In this document: piece by piece, positions 46,235 to 57,520 of the stretch
How the letters are laid out: each line of letters starts with the position of its first letter
Position numbering within the stretch: the stretch's first letter is position 1
From: Darksidea phi
Taxonomy: Eukaryota > Ascomycota > Dothideomycetes > Pleosporales > Lentitheciaceae
Assembly (NCBI GenBank): GCA_030770425.1
Contig: JASJFT010000041.1
Location: 225,594-289,593 of the forward strand
DNA: 64,000 nucleotides
Reading direction: 5' to 3'
Made by a program: the position numbers and the translations under genes
Notes under the pieces: model-generated
What the model saw: the letters and a program-made list of their open reading frames with translations, nothing else
What the model was told of the DNA's origin: nothing
Database searches by the model: none

Positions 46235-47150
46235 CATATTTCGCAGCTGGTCGCTGTTACCCTACTTCCTAATGTATAAGTTATCGAAACTATATTACCT
46301 TGGTTACCTTTCTTCCCATCTCTGAATCCTTATTTTCCGATATCCGTTCACCGAAGCTAAGAAGGGCGCTCAGCTCTAGGCAGCTAGCAAGGGTAACCCC
46401 CGTCCATCGGCGCTGAAGACACCCAGGCTTATCGTCGTCCCAGCACAATTCCGTACCTCGGTCACACTTTCGCTTATCTTACACCGCGCGACGAGCGCAG
46501 GTCGTTGCGAGCGGTAGCAGCGTGCTGTCTTCGTCGGGCGCCAGGTTCGCGGGTAGCTGAACGGGGGTTACCCTTGCTAGCTGCCTATGGCTGGGCGCCC
46601 TTCTTAGCTTCGGTGAACGGATATCGGAAAATGAGGATTTAGAGAGGGGAAGAAAGGTGACTAAGGTAATGTAGTTTCGATAACTTATAACGTGTTTTAC
46701 AAGTGAGCTGCGAATACAAGCGAGCTGCGAACCCCAAAATACACCTAAAAATCGAAAATCTATCTCTACAACTACATATTAATAATCTTTTAAATTTTAG
46801 TACAAGATAGATAGTACTTAGATAAAGAGGGTATTAGATTCTTAAAAGTTAAAAATTAATCTTCCTTAAGATAACTTCAGATACCTATATTTTGGCCCCC
46901 AAATTTAATAAAACTTTAATAACTCAAGTACTACTAATTTTTAACTTTTAAGAATTTAATACTCTCTTTATCTAAGTACTATCTATCTTGTACTAAAATT
47001 TAAAAGATTATTAATATGTAGTTGTAGAGATAGATTTTCGATTTTTAGGTGTATTTGGGGGTTCGCAGCTCGCTTATATTCGCAGCTCACTTGTAAAACA
47101 CGTTACATTGGGAAGTAGGGTAACAGCGACCGGCTGCGAAATACGGGTGA
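46235..47150 (+). mobile_element. Inverted-repeat element carrying a nested MITE
   Basis: The left arm (about 46235-46402) and the right arm (about 46561-47150, after removing the nested element) are inverted copies of each other. They share CATATTTCGCAGC, TATAAGTTATCGAAAC, TTTTCCGATATCCGTTCA and AAGGGCGCTCAGC-type blocks and GCTAGCAAGGGTAACCCCC. About 155 bp of GC-rich sequence lies between them. There is no coding capacity, so it is a non-autonomous element. A related copy lies at 57040-57464. Confidence 0.75.
46690..47103 (+). mobile_element. Tc1/mariner-type MITE with about 168-bp terminal inverted repeats
   Basis: A 414-bp element starts ACGTGTTTTACAAGTGAGCT and ends with the inverse complement. 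The arms (about 46690-46858 and 46936-47103) pair almost perfectly. It is flanked by TA on both sides (46688-46689 and 47104-47105). The empty site can be read from the opposite arm of the host element and from the second copy at 57 kb, where the sequence runs through with a single TA. TA duplication is the mark of Tc1/mariner transposition. It has no coding capacity. Confidence 0.85.
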
Positions 47151-47582
47151 GCTACTGGGGAGGGAAGCCGCCCGGGCCTAGTAGCCGCACACCCACCCAA
47201 AACAGGCCGTCCTCACAAAAGACGCCATAACTTTCAACCACGCTTTTCAATGTGGATGGCCGTGAGCTCACTATATAATCAGCTATCAGCGATCTCGATT
47301 CTGGTGTTTATACGAGCCTTCGCGCTGCTGCTAAGGCGTACGGCGTCCCTTGATTAACACTGCGCGGTTGAATAGCTGGCGCGACTACTAGAAGAATTAG
47401 CTACGAGAATTAATAGCGATTGACGTTAGAGTAGGAGAGCTTCCTAGTAGACGAGATCCTTAAATAGGATAAGGCTAGCTACGCTCCCTTACACGCGCGC
47501 GCTCGAGAAATAGCTATCCAAATCCTACAGACAGGCGGCGATTACGAACCTCTAGGCCGCCGCTAGCTATCTACATAGAATC

Positions 47583-47654
47583 TTTCATTGAGGTTATGAG
47601 ACTGTCGTCGTTTCAGCAAGTACTGTAGATGACCAGTCCGGCACTTCCTAGTAG
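47583..47654 (+). repeat. 72-bp direct repeat, right copy
   Basis: Partner of 44264-44335; one mismatch. Confidence 0.85.
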
Positions 47655-47953
47655 CGACGAGCCTCTTCAAAGTATCGCACCTTGAAGGCTGTCTGGGTGA
47701 GCAATCCATGAGACACCTGATCAAATCTCTAAGGGCATACATAGAGTTCCCCACATCTGTTATCGCAAAGCGTCGAGCTCGATATCTCGTCTAGGCAAGG
47801 TTGCGGGGCCTCCCGTACATGGGTAGTGGCGTGAATAGTTGCCAAGGCAGGTGGACTGTGCGGTCTAGCGCCTTCGACATTGCATATACGCTTGAAAGGC
47901 TGTCTTAGAGTGACTCGACCGTTGATTCAAGGCTTATAATTTATGCTGACCCT

Positions 47954-49067
47954 ATGAATTTCACAGAGGGTTCTTCAATGCAAGCGAAAGAATTTTGTCC
48001 TGACCCTCAAGATGTTCATTCGTCGATCTGGTTTCTGGCAAAGGACGAACTTTATGCCACTGTCAAGCCTTACACTCTAGCGTTTACACCAGATTCTGCG
48101 GTTCCGCGCGAGAACATTAAACGAGAAGAAAAGAATAAAATCATTTCAGACATTCGAGCACACCTTAATGAGATCACTTTCGACCGCAATGGCTTCATGG
48201 TCCTAGATATGCCTGAGCATCCCGAAGCCGTCGACTGGGATGACAAAGAGTCTGTTGAAAGGGAGTGTTACCCAGCAGTCATTGCGGGGGTAGAGAATGC
48301 TTTTCCAGGTGCTCTTTGCATTGCCCTCCGTCACCAGGTATGTCCCAAACTTCTCTTCTGTAGTACTACTAGGGTATATTAACCCGCTCGACTTGAGATT
48401 CGGAAACGAGACGCTTCCTTTCCAGCTTCCACTGGCAAAGACTACACGTACGGCCAGCCACTTCTTGCAGCTCATATCGGTAATCTGCACCATAACTTGA
48501 TCGTATTGACATTGTGGAACCGCTTACCATTGTATCAGATGTCGTTCGCTCTTCCGCCGAACAACTGGTTCAAGAACGTCTTGGGGAGCAGGCCAAATCA
48601 ATATTGAACAAGAGATACATGCTTGCAAAGTGAGTATTAAATCCAGGAACAGCGCACTATGTGATGGTGTTAATCTGACTCTGTTCAGCGTGTGGCGACC
48701 ACTCCATGGACCCAACGATGATTATCCTCTCGCTCTCTGCGACCTGACGACCATAAACCAGCAGCAAGATCTTGAAGTCGCGGACTATGTCACCCCCAAG
48801 TTGAATAGGGAACATTGCTTGATATATGCAAATGAGAGCCATCGTTGGTGGTATCTCAGTCGTCAAAAGACGACCGAAGCATTGATCTTTGTGCAGTACG
48901 ACTCTAGTAAAGGGGCCATGTCGGGTATTTTGTTCTTCTCGCTAGATTTTTCCTCTACTGACATTTGTTCTGTAGGTGTACCTCACGCATCGTTCTTGAA
49001 TCCACATTCTCGCCAACAGAAGCCTCGAGAAAGTATCGAGATCCCTGTGCTCATATGGTACAAATAG
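47954..49067 (+). CDS. CmcJ-like (AsaB/GA4-desaturase-type) oxidoreductase family protein
   Basis: Five exons, 47954-48337, 48398-48479, 48539-48629, 48689-48924 and 48976-49067, join in frame to 294 residues (introns 60, 59, 59, 51 bp). Conserved blocks appear in family order: FPASTGKDYTYGQPLLAAHI, NVWRPLHGPNDDYPLALCDL, HRWWYLSRQKTTEALIFVQY, VPHASFLNP and ESIEIPVLIWYK. The fungal family is annotated as CmcJ-like methoxylase/methyltransferase-related and includes proteins of secondary-metabolite clusters. It has the look of a metal-dependent oxygenase but no biochemical role can be assigned here. It lies directly beside a transposon island with no other biosynthetic gene next to it. Confidence 0.87.
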
Positions 49068-50550
49068 CTTGTATCGCAACCTGAAATCAATTCTCTTTTA
49101 ATAGTCGGGGTTTATTATTTTCTTACAATGGGCGGTCTTTATGGTCAAGGAAATACAATCACCAAAGCATAGAAGTCCACAATCGGAATGAAAATATGTT
49201 GCATAGACTCTGGCCTAACGAACGACCAATATCATCTTGAACCCATAATATCGAGATATCAACCATTGAGTACCTCTTCAGATGTTGTCTTGCGTCTTCA
49301 ACCCGGCTGGTGCGTTTTGCATAATCAGCCAGCGTCCTTTGGCAATTCCATGAGTGCTATCAGCATCCGAGCCGGAGCAAGCCTGGGCCCTTGCTGGAAT
49401 TCCATTGTTTCCCTGCTTCCATGGCTGAATTTTCGATGGCGATGAGTTGAACAACTGCGAGACCCCAGCGATCCTCCCTCCTTGGGTGTTCATTGCATTG
49501 CTCTCCATTGCGATGGAGTATTCTTCGGAAGGACGAATTGCTGCCTGCATATCAACACAAGAAAGAGATGTATTGCCACGGGGAGGAGCCCTACAGTACT
49601 GCCTTTGAGATATAGCTTAGATTCCGATTTGGTGTCTGGACTTTGACTTTAGGGAGCCGTTGCACTGTGTTGTTCTGGCGATGTCTTCGCCTCCATGCCT
49701 ACTGATAAGTATGGAACGGCAGTCCAGTAATGCGCAATATTTCGTGGCGGGGTATGTTCCGACAATGCGTTAGTGACGTTACACGTCCGTGGGGCCTCCA
49801 TCTTCTGTCTGCAACCCCTCTTTTTATCGCTGTAGATACCAAAGGAATAACTCTAATGAAGCAGGCATGTCGTAGTCTTATTGGTTAGGAGGCTCATCGC
49901 TTACAGAAACGAGCGTCGATATGCAGTAAGCCTCCGCCTTCTTGTTAGGTGGTGCCATTTTCGGGGATGAAAGTGCTCGCAGAACTCAGCCTTGCGTCCA
50001 TCCATTTCGCCCGTCCCTGCCTCCGCCAATCTTAAGCGCTATAAGGGTATAGCCTGTTGAGCATATACTTGCTCAAAAATATTCAGCCTAAGGTTGATCT
50101 GCTTTCCTTCAGCCGTGTAGATTACCCTGTTTGCCTTCTTTGCTTATCTTGGGCCAGTGATTGCATTCGAAACCTAGCACAGCACTCCAGTTTGCCTTCG
50201 AATGACAAATATCAGGGCTTTCCAACCTTTCCTATCAGTCCGTGTGGCATGAGTCTTTGGAGACGATGCGCGAAAGTTCCGCTTAGCCTAGGACTCTCCT
50301 ATCTATCGGGATATGCTATGACGCATTGCAAACTCGAAATCGAATGGCACTAAGTCGGCTGGCTGTTGAACGCTGTTTATCGCAAGGCAGAAAGTTCCCA
50401 CCGATAGGCCACAGGTATCGTGATAGTCTGTGCAACAGCAATATTCTGCATCGTCAATGCAAGGCCCAAATGACGTGAAACATGACATTGGAGAGGCCTC
50501 ATCAATTATTCTAACTTTACAGGACTTTATCCTTGTCCGATATTCCTCTT
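49068..50550. other. Intergenic region
   Basis: About 1.5 kb with no gene resembling a known family on either strand. A short minus-strand frame (49278-49550) is open but has no recognisable domain. Confidence 0.4.
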
Positions 50551-52409
50551 CTACGGAGAATTTCGCTTTCTCCAGCTTCGGAATCGTAGCATCAGCACAA
50601 GCTTGGTGCCGAGTTGGTATACAGCTCTGAGGTCAATGACCCAGGCAACGATAGAGACAATAATGAGAGATGCAGACATTGCGAAGAAAGCCCATATGCT
50701 TAACTCGATACCCAGCTCTTTGAAGTTCATCCCAAAGAATGACGCTGTAAATGTTACAGGGATGTAGAAATAAGCTAAGATGCTGAGTTTATTAAGCTGC
50801 TTTGTTTGTTCCATAACCCTATCGGTTTGTTGCTGGGCTTGTTGATTCATTAAGATAGTGACACTGCTGGCGCAGTGTTCCTGCAAACGTTCACACCGTT
50901 CTAGAAGGCGCCGGTATCTGTTCTCCAGGTGAATGGCAGCACGATTTGCCTTGTCACGTTGTGCAGTGCCCTCTTTCGCACTCGGCCAGTTGTGCCCTCC
51001 GCGAGCTTGAACAGTCGATAGGGTATCTTTGGTATAGCTTCGGTAATCGTCGACGAATGTTCTGAGATTGAGCAGTTCTGAAAGCCGAGTTGCAACTGAG
51101 TCGTGTGACATATCTTTGATGTTACTCTCCCAAAGCTCTAAAAGCTGGTCAACCGACGCCGCGGAAAACTCGAATAGTTCGTTTAGTGCATAGAATGCAT
51201 CTTGGGCCATGATTTCGGGTTTCAGATGCCGCCCAAAGTTTTGAGACAGGTGATTAATGCTTTGCGGGTGTGGACCTGCACTCTCTCCAGTGGTACTCTT
51301 CGACACTGGTGACAATGCCATTCGGCTACGATGCTGGAAGACAGGGTGAAACTTCGTGTTTTCGGTATTGGGAAACTTCTGCAGCCAAGGTCCGTTGTTG
51401 CACTGGCTCAAATCGTTCCCGGCGTCAAGCCACACAACGACTATGATTCAATATTAGTACTCCAACAGCCGAAAATTCTTCGAGGCTAGCTTACTAGACC
51501 AAGTATTTGTACGATAAATAACTTCTACCGAGATTCTTTGCTCGATAGAAAAGTTGTGCAAGTCATGCAAATTGAACCGGCGGACGATTGAATCACCCAC
51601 TGTGAAGTTGCGCAGACGCACAAAATCTTCCACGTGGCATTTCATGCTAGCCTCACAGGCTTCTCGCAGAGTGGCTAGACTTAACTCATGTCTATTTGTA
51701 CCCAAGGAGCCTGTGTTGCACACTCGTAGCTGTATCAGATCGCTCGTTTGGGGAAAGGGGGTGCAGTACGGATCTTCTAGTTGCAAAGCTGGGGGCATAT
51801 CTTTAAATGCAACGGCTTGATGTCGATAGAAGAGTTCGGGGTCGACATCAAGCGCAGCCCCAAGATGGTTGAGCCATCTAGCAGAGCCGAATCCGCGTAA
51901 GAATACTATAACACCCGTGCGCCTTGTCCTATGATGGTTGTGCTGCGAGCTTTGTGCTTGACTTCCGATAGCAGTGCTAGTGCTAGTGCCGACACGAGAG
52001 AGGCTGCGATCAATGCCGATGTCTTTGCCTTGTGCCTTGATAGCCATAGCGTTCAGAAATTTGGTAAGCTCTTCTGGTCGAGAAAATTGCCGGGTGCGAT
52101 CTGGATCATCTCCCTTGGTACTTAGGTCGCAAAGTGTAACGAAAGGAAAGTCAGTTTGCTCTAACGGAACAGCTACACCATCACCAAAATGCTGGTAAGG
52201 AGAGTTTAGGAAGTTTCCGAGACGACTATAATGGACTCCGCTGAAGTAACAATCGCCAACTTCGCATCTGGAGTAGTTGAAGACTTTTTGTGCGTATGAT
52301 TTTGGACTTGGAACTGGCTTTGGTAAACATCTCGGGAATGTATGTTACCGGAAGCAAACGGTCACTTACGAATTGTGGTTGCTGCATCCTGCGGTGACAT
52401 CTCGATCAT
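50551..52409 (-). CDS. CorA-like divalent-cation transporter family protein
   Basis: Exons 52409-52370, 52313-51495 and 51440-50551 encode 582 residues (introns 56 and 54 bp). The long N-terminal domain has FSRPEELTKFLN and an N-terminal block of the fungal CorA-like group. The C-terminus holds helical segments (ENRYRRLLERCERLQEHCAS), then KLSILAYFYIPVTFTASFFG ending in the pore motif GMN at about 523-525, and a second membrane helix (LSIWAFFAMSASLIIVSIVAW). CorA proteins are pentameric Mg2+ channels; the fungal branch with long N-terminal extensions is little studied and its ion is unknown. The start could also be the second ATG, three codons later. Confidence 0.85.
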
Positions 52410-52918
52410 GGCTAGTAGCGTGATAGAATGAGAATTGATGGAGAGATTGGTCTTAGTCTGAATGTCCTGGTCTTATAATGCAGTCACGCATGCCAACGCT
52501 ACCCGACTCGAATAACACGAGGTAGGCTGAGCAGTGGCACATTGTTGTAGATTGCTACCCAGGTGTGCCTCCAGAAGCCCTTTCGTAGGCGGCCCTGGAG
52601 GGCGTGTACATCTGGGAGTTTCGGGCGGGTATCTCATTCGCGGCCGTCCCAGCCCGAGGCATATTTCGGCTTCGTCCATATGATCAGTGACGTCTAGCAT
52701 AGGTGCGACATTGCACTCTGCGTTGTAGGCGGGGTTAGCGAGCTTGGTACAGCGCCAAGCGCTGGCCTCTTCGCCCGATGACTGCCTAACCCAGATTCTC
52801 TGTTTGCCAGCCTTTACTTAGGCAGGATGCGTGCGAATTGATTCCGATATATCGAGACAGCAATATTCGTGGAAGTTCTGACCTGCATTTTTTTGTGCCT
52901 CCAAACATAGTATACCCA
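52410..52918. promoter_or_regulatory. Divergent promoter region of the CorA-like and OPT genes
   Basis: About 510 bp between two divergent start codons of two transporter genes. No binding site was identified. Confidence 0.4.
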
Positions 52919-55175
52919 ATGGACGCTCCAGACGCCCCTCCAATGGAGCCAGAAACACAACCCTCATTTACTGGAGATGCACTCACTATAAGAGCAGTTG
53001 GCTGCGGAATAATTCTTGGCTCCGCAGTGTGCTTCGCCAACACCTATTTCGGTCTGCAAGCTGGCATAGTGAATGCCATGCCGATGCAAAGCGCACTGTT
53101 AGGTTTTGCTTTATTCCATACTGTCCAGGATCGCCTGTCGAAATCACTGTCGCCGAAAGAGACCACGACTATCGAAATCGTTGCCGGCGCGCTGGGGTTG
53201 GCACCATTCACGTCCGGCTTCACAGCATTCATCCCTGCGCTGGAATTTCTTACCACAACAGAAGAGGGCGGACCAGTGACATTAAGCACTGCTAAGCTGA
53301 TCCTTTGGTCTATAGCGACATGTGGATTGGGGGTTGTGGCCGCTGCGCCGTTTAGACGACTGTTCATCCTCCGTGAAAGACTTCGTTATCCATCTGCAAC
53401 AGCCACAGGGACCTTGATCGGCCTCTTATTTGGGGACGAAACCATCATCTCTCGAGCAAATCAGCGGGGAATGCACATACCAGACTTGGATACATCAGCA
53501 AGCGAACCACCGCCTGAGTCTCCACCAATTGAAGATAGCAACAGTTCTCGTCGATTACATTCAGTATCGTTCAGCGATTCCAACTCGGGTCTTGTACCGG
53601 CAGATGTGGGAATTGCTCTCAAGGTTCTCCTAGTCTCGCTAGTGGGTTCATCGTCGTTTGTGAGTCGCCTCCGTCTAGATATATATGCAATTTCTTACCG
53701 AAGCGATATCAGAGTCTGGTCACCTATTTCGTACCGATCATCAACAGATTGCCCCTCTTCGGAGTTACTGCTGCCACGGAATGGCTATGGGCGTTCGACT
53801 TGTCCCCCGCATATTTCGGCTACGGTATTATTATCGGCCCAAGTACCAATGGATATACTTTACTAGGGACCATAATTGGATGGGGTATATTATCTCCTGT
53901 CGCAAAACATCGAGCCTGGGCCCCAGGGCCAGTGCAAGACTGGGACAAGGGCTCTCGTGGCTGGATCCTTTGGGTGGGCATGGGTCTCATCCTTGGTGAT
54001 TCTATAATCGGATTAGGATGGTTCATCCTCAAGCCCTTTGTTTTACAATCATGGCGTGAAGTAAAGCTGAGAACGCGCCAAAGATCATCTCAAGGGGACG
54101 TTTGGGCCATAAGACCTTTACTTCGCGGAGATTCGTATCCAGAACATTCAACTGGAGGGTCTGATTGTGCCAGTGACCACCACTGGCCCGATTCATCGCG
54201 AATCACCTCCTCTTTAGTTGTTATCAGTGCTATGGTCTTTCTTTTGGTCTGTTTCCTTTCTTTACTACTAGGGTTTCGTAAGCTTGTCGCTCCTTTTGCC
54301 ACTATAGTCGCTGTTATTCTTGTTCTTCCCGCCGGTTTTATTTCGATGCGGTCACTGGGGGAAACGGATAACGGGGCGGGCTTAGCTATAGGTAAGTTAC
54401 CGCGTTCGGCACAGTCCTTTCGGTGTGAAGGAACGTAAGACTGACCGCCTTTTATGAAGGTAGGGTTGCGCAGCTCATCGTTGGTTTGCTGGTGCCGAGT
54501 TCGCGGTCAAAATACATGTCGGCGAACCTTCTTCTCGGCGGCCTTGTCGAGTCCGGAGCCTCACAAGCATCGCAACACATGGGCGGCCAAAAAACCGCCT
54601 ACATGACAGAAACGGCTCCGAGAGCCGTCTTCTACAGTCAGATGATTGGTTCGTTTTTGGGGACTTTGGTTGCAACCCTAGCATACCGCGTTTACACGAC
54701 CGTTCAAGAATTCCCGGGCAAAGAGTTTGATGTGCCAGATGCCCACGTGTGGCTTGTTGCTGCTAGATTCATCCACCAACAGGGCTTACCGGACAGATCT
54801 CTGGAGTTTTCGATTGCAGCCTTCGTAATAGGGGCAGGACTTAGTGTATTGAGAATTGTGGGACGACGACACTGGTGGCGCAACTTGGTCCCGTCTGGCG
54901 TCGCGATGGCGATAGGTAAGGGAATACGGCGCGTTCCTTTTATATTTGCAGTCCTGTTCATCTGCCCACATTTCTGACTCAATTTAGGGATGTACGTCGT
55001 ACCGGCAATAACACTACCTCGAGCGGTCGGAAGCCTTATACTAGTGGTTTGCCGCAAGAGATATGGCATCAAATACTTCTTTCTGTTATGCTGCGCGACC
55101 GGACTTATCCTGGGCCAGGGACTCTTTAGTATTGTGGCTCTTTCATTGAACACCTTAGATGCACCACATGGTTAG
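52919..55175 (+). CDS. Oligopeptide transporter (OPT) family protein
   Basis: Exons 52919-53659, 53713-54391, 54460-54915 and 54988-55175 encode 687 residues (introns 53, 68, 72 bp). Many membrane helices are visible, starting with LTIRAVGCGIILGSAVCFAN followed by TYFGLQAG. Later landmarks are WLWAFDLSPAYFGYGIIIGP, WGILSPVAKH, ANLLLGGLVESGASQASQHM and TAYMTETAPRAVFYSQMIGS. This is the pattern of the fungal OPT branch related to yellow-stripe-like metal-chelate and peptide transporters. The transported substrate (peptides, glutathione or siderophore-like chelates) cannot be decided. An acidic/Ser-rich loop lies around residues 190-225. Confidence 0.92.
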
Positions 55176-55273
55176 TGCATCCAGTTGATAATAAACCACT
55201 AATGCTGGAGCTCAAGGAGGCAATATCAAGGGTCTTGAAGAGAAGTCGTAGTTGCTGAAGCGACTACCTCTCC

Positions 55274-55894
55274 TCATTTCGATTTGCCCGCTCTCGCCTT
55301 TTCCTTCTTCGCCTGCTCTTCCTTGTGCCTTGCTTTCTTGGCTTTCTTCCTGGCTTCCTTATCCACTACACCCTCGCCGTCACCGCCCTTCTTCCTCTTC
55401 TTTCTACCCTGCTCCGCACCACCAGTGACCTCCACCACCGGCGCATCTCCACCTTCTTGCACAACAGTAACCCTCTCTCCAATCTCCCCCACCTCAATCT
55501 CCGCCTCCTCTCTCTCAAACTCCGACATGTCCTGCCACTCGTTCTGCGCACCATCCATAATACCGGCACTCCTTCTACCCTTCTTTCCCTTGCCCTTCCA
55601 GCTTGTTGCCCCAGAGTCTGGCTCGTTCTCCTCAGGTTCCGGTGTAGCTTCAGGCTCAAGGTATTCGCCGCGAAGGCCTGCGGCTACTCGCCGAAGATTG
55701 TGCATTACTACGCCGCCTGTTGGGCCGCCGTGGGAGCTGAATGTGACGCCGGTGGGCGTGATAAGTGCATCGGGGTGTAGATGTGGGTGTCTTTCGGAGT
55801 TTGTGAGGTATTTGTCAAGCATTTCTGAGGCATCTGCGAGCGAAATGGGCCGCGATGAGATGTGCCGGTACGGTGGTAGAGTCTCTGGGGACAT
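55274..55894 (-). CDS. Possible RNA polymerase I subunit Rpa14-like nuclear protein
   Basis: An intronless frame of 206 residues from the ATG at 55894 (MSPETLPPYRH). The frame stays open upstream to 56062 but without conserved sequence. The first 80 residues form a compact region (SLADASEMLDKYLTNSER, then HNLRRVAAGLRGEYLEPE) that resembles the small fungal Pol I subunit Rpa14/Ker1. The resemblance is weak and rests on spacing and pattern. The remainder is acidic, then strongly basic at the end (ARKKAKKARHKEEQAKKEKA), as in nucleolar proteins. If Rpa14, it would pair with the Pol I stalk subunit Rpa43. It is divergent from the bL34m gene. Confidence 0.6.
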   Translation of the reverse strand: MSPETLPPYRHISSRPISLADASEMLDKYLTNSERHPHLHPDALITPTGVTFSSHGGPTGGVVMHNLRRVAAGLRGEYLEPEATPEPEENEPDSGATSWKGKGKKGRRSAGIMDGAQNEWQDMSEFEREEAEIEVGEIGERVTVVQEGGDAPVVEVTGGAEQGRKKRKKGGDGEGVVDKEARKKAKKARHKEEQAKKEKARAGKSK

Positions 55895-56170
55895 ATTATG
55901 TTGTGAGCCAGAGAGGCAGCGGCGGGCTTCAGTGAACTTTGTTGATCGCGATTGTCTAAGGTGCGCGCGGTTTTGCAGCTGTATGTTGGTCGCGGAGAAA
56001 AGTTGCAGACGATTTTCAAGATCGAAAATTGCGCACGGGCCACCGCCGTCGTTTTCTATCATCGACGAGCGTGAAGCACCTCAGATCCCAGCTCCAAAAC
56101 GAACATCCTTCTCGTTATCCCAAACTCAACACTTACACAAGGAAGGCGAAATTGCCTCATCAAAGGCGCC

Positions 56171-56650
56171 ATGAGTCCATTCCAGTGCCTAAGAGTGGCC
56201 GCGCGACCGGCCACGATGCGCACAACGCTCCTTAGACCCTCCACCGGCTGCATAGTATCTGCCCAAAGGTACCTACACCGGTTGCTCTTACTCTAGCAGT
56301 CAACTGATAAAGACCGTAGATCTACAATCGCGTCAGCACGTTCCATATCTCTCCTCGCGCCTCGACGACCGATACTCCCATCTTCCTCATATGCCTCCGC
56401 GATCCCCACGCCTGGCTCGACCACTACACACGCCATCCCATCGGCAGGCGCACTCGATCTGGCCTCCAAAATCTCTTCTCATCCTGCGCTTGGATCGATC
56501 CAGATCCGATGTGGTCCCCGCGATACTTACAACCCCAGCCACTTAGTGAGGAAGAGGAGGCACGGTTTCTTGAGCAGGCTGAGGACGAAGAAGGGAAGGA
56601 AGCTTTTGATGAGGCGATTGAAGAAGGGAAGATGGAATTTGAGCCACTGA
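56171..56650 (+). CDS. Mitochondrial large-subunit ribosomal protein bL34m
   Basis: Exons 56171-56268 and 56320-56650 (51-bp intron) encode 142 residues. The C-terminus, [20 protein letters not shown] followed by [17 protein letters not shown], is the bacterial/mitochondrial L34 signature of Arg/Lys-rich helix-turn-helix residues around GF. The N-terminal 95 residues, rich in Arg, Ser and Ala with no conserved core, are a mitochondrial targeting and linker region. A longer open frame overlaps in another phase (56509-56751), so the gene is easy to miss. The protein belongs to the mitoribosome large subunit. Confidence 0.92.
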
Positions 56651-57039
56651 GCGGGCGATATTGGTGTCAGGGTGCGGGATGGTACAGGGCGTATGGACAT
56701 CGCTGCTCATACGATTTCCTGGGGTTGAAAGTGCGTTCAATCGAGGCATAGACCAGGAAATGCATTATGTTGTAATATGGATGGAGCGCAGAAACCACCA
56801 TAGGGCTTCTGGGGCCAGCGGAGCATGGGGAAGTTCACAAAGATGAGATGTAAGCTTGTAGAAACGACCTATACATATATACTGTACATTTGTTGCGCAT
56901 TGGAGAATCAAAACCTCGTCTATCACACTATAACCGTATTTTACCTTGCTCCATAACACTATATTAACCTTTTTGCAATTGCTTCAAGCTCTTAGACCCT
57001 TCCAGTATGTTTATTGTTCCCCATTGCGGATCCTTGGAT
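56651..57039. other. Intergenic region
   Basis: The 3' flank of the bL34m gene. No gene or repeat was recognised before the inverted-repeat element copy begins. Confidence 0.4.
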
Positions 57040-57464
57040 TGCATTCCGAGTACATGGTAGTCGTAGTACTCATATGGGGTTTGGTGTTCTCGGTTAGAAC
57101 TTAATTTTGTCCCCTGCGTCGGTAATCGTCACCCATATTTCGCAGCCGGTCGCTGTTACCCCACTTCCCAATGTATAAGTTATCGAAACTGCATTACCTT
57201 AGTTACCTTTCTTCCTATCTCTAAATCCTTATTTTCCGATATCCGTTCATCCGTTCACGGAAGCTAAGAAGGGCGCTCAGCTCTAGGCAGCTAGCAAGGG
57301 TAACCCCCGTCCATCGGCGCTGAAGACACCCAGGCTTATCGTCGTCCTAGCATAATTCCGCACCTCGGTCACACTTTCGCTTATCTTCCACCGCGCGACG
57401 AGCGCAGGTAGTTGCGAGCGGTAGCAGCGTGCTGTCTTCGTCGGGCGCCAGGTTCGCGGGTAGC
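57040..57464 (+). mobile_element. Second copy of the inverted-repeat element, lacking its right arm
   Basis: The left flank, left arm and GC-rich centre match 46204-46557 nearly base for base. It includes about 55 bp (57076-57131) absent from the 46-kb copy. Similarity ends at GCGGGTAGC (57464), just where the right arm begins in the other copy. It lies 57 bp upstream of the isochorismatase-like start codon and may alter that promoter. Confidence 0.8.
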
Positions 57465-57520
57465 ACCGAGGGCGCGGTCAGCTCTGAACGTTGTCAGGCT
57501 TTGGAATACATATACCGAGC

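Larger units (their letters stand above)
44336..47582. other. AT-rich repeat island with RIP-like sequence
   Basis: There is no intact gene in 3.2 kb. Sequence between about 44600 and 46060 is very AT-rich with small GC-rich patches (such as near 44780-44810 and 46075-46130) and lacks open frames, as expected for transposons mutated by RIP. A 35-bp unit is repeated in tandem at 45236-45270 and 45271-45304 with a few changes. The named repeats inside are listed separately. I could not identify the transposon class of the 45-46 kb part. Confidence 0.6.

Noticed and set aside
55284..56174. Long plus-strand frame of 296 codons rich in Ser and Phe
   Set aside because: It is antisense to the basic/acidic Rpa14-like protein, whose codon bias explains the open shadow frame.
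56509..56751. Acidic 80-residue frame overlapping the bL34m gene
   Set aside because: It is the other-frame shadow of the Arg/Lys-rich bL34m tail, which has clear family similarity and a spliced N-terminus.
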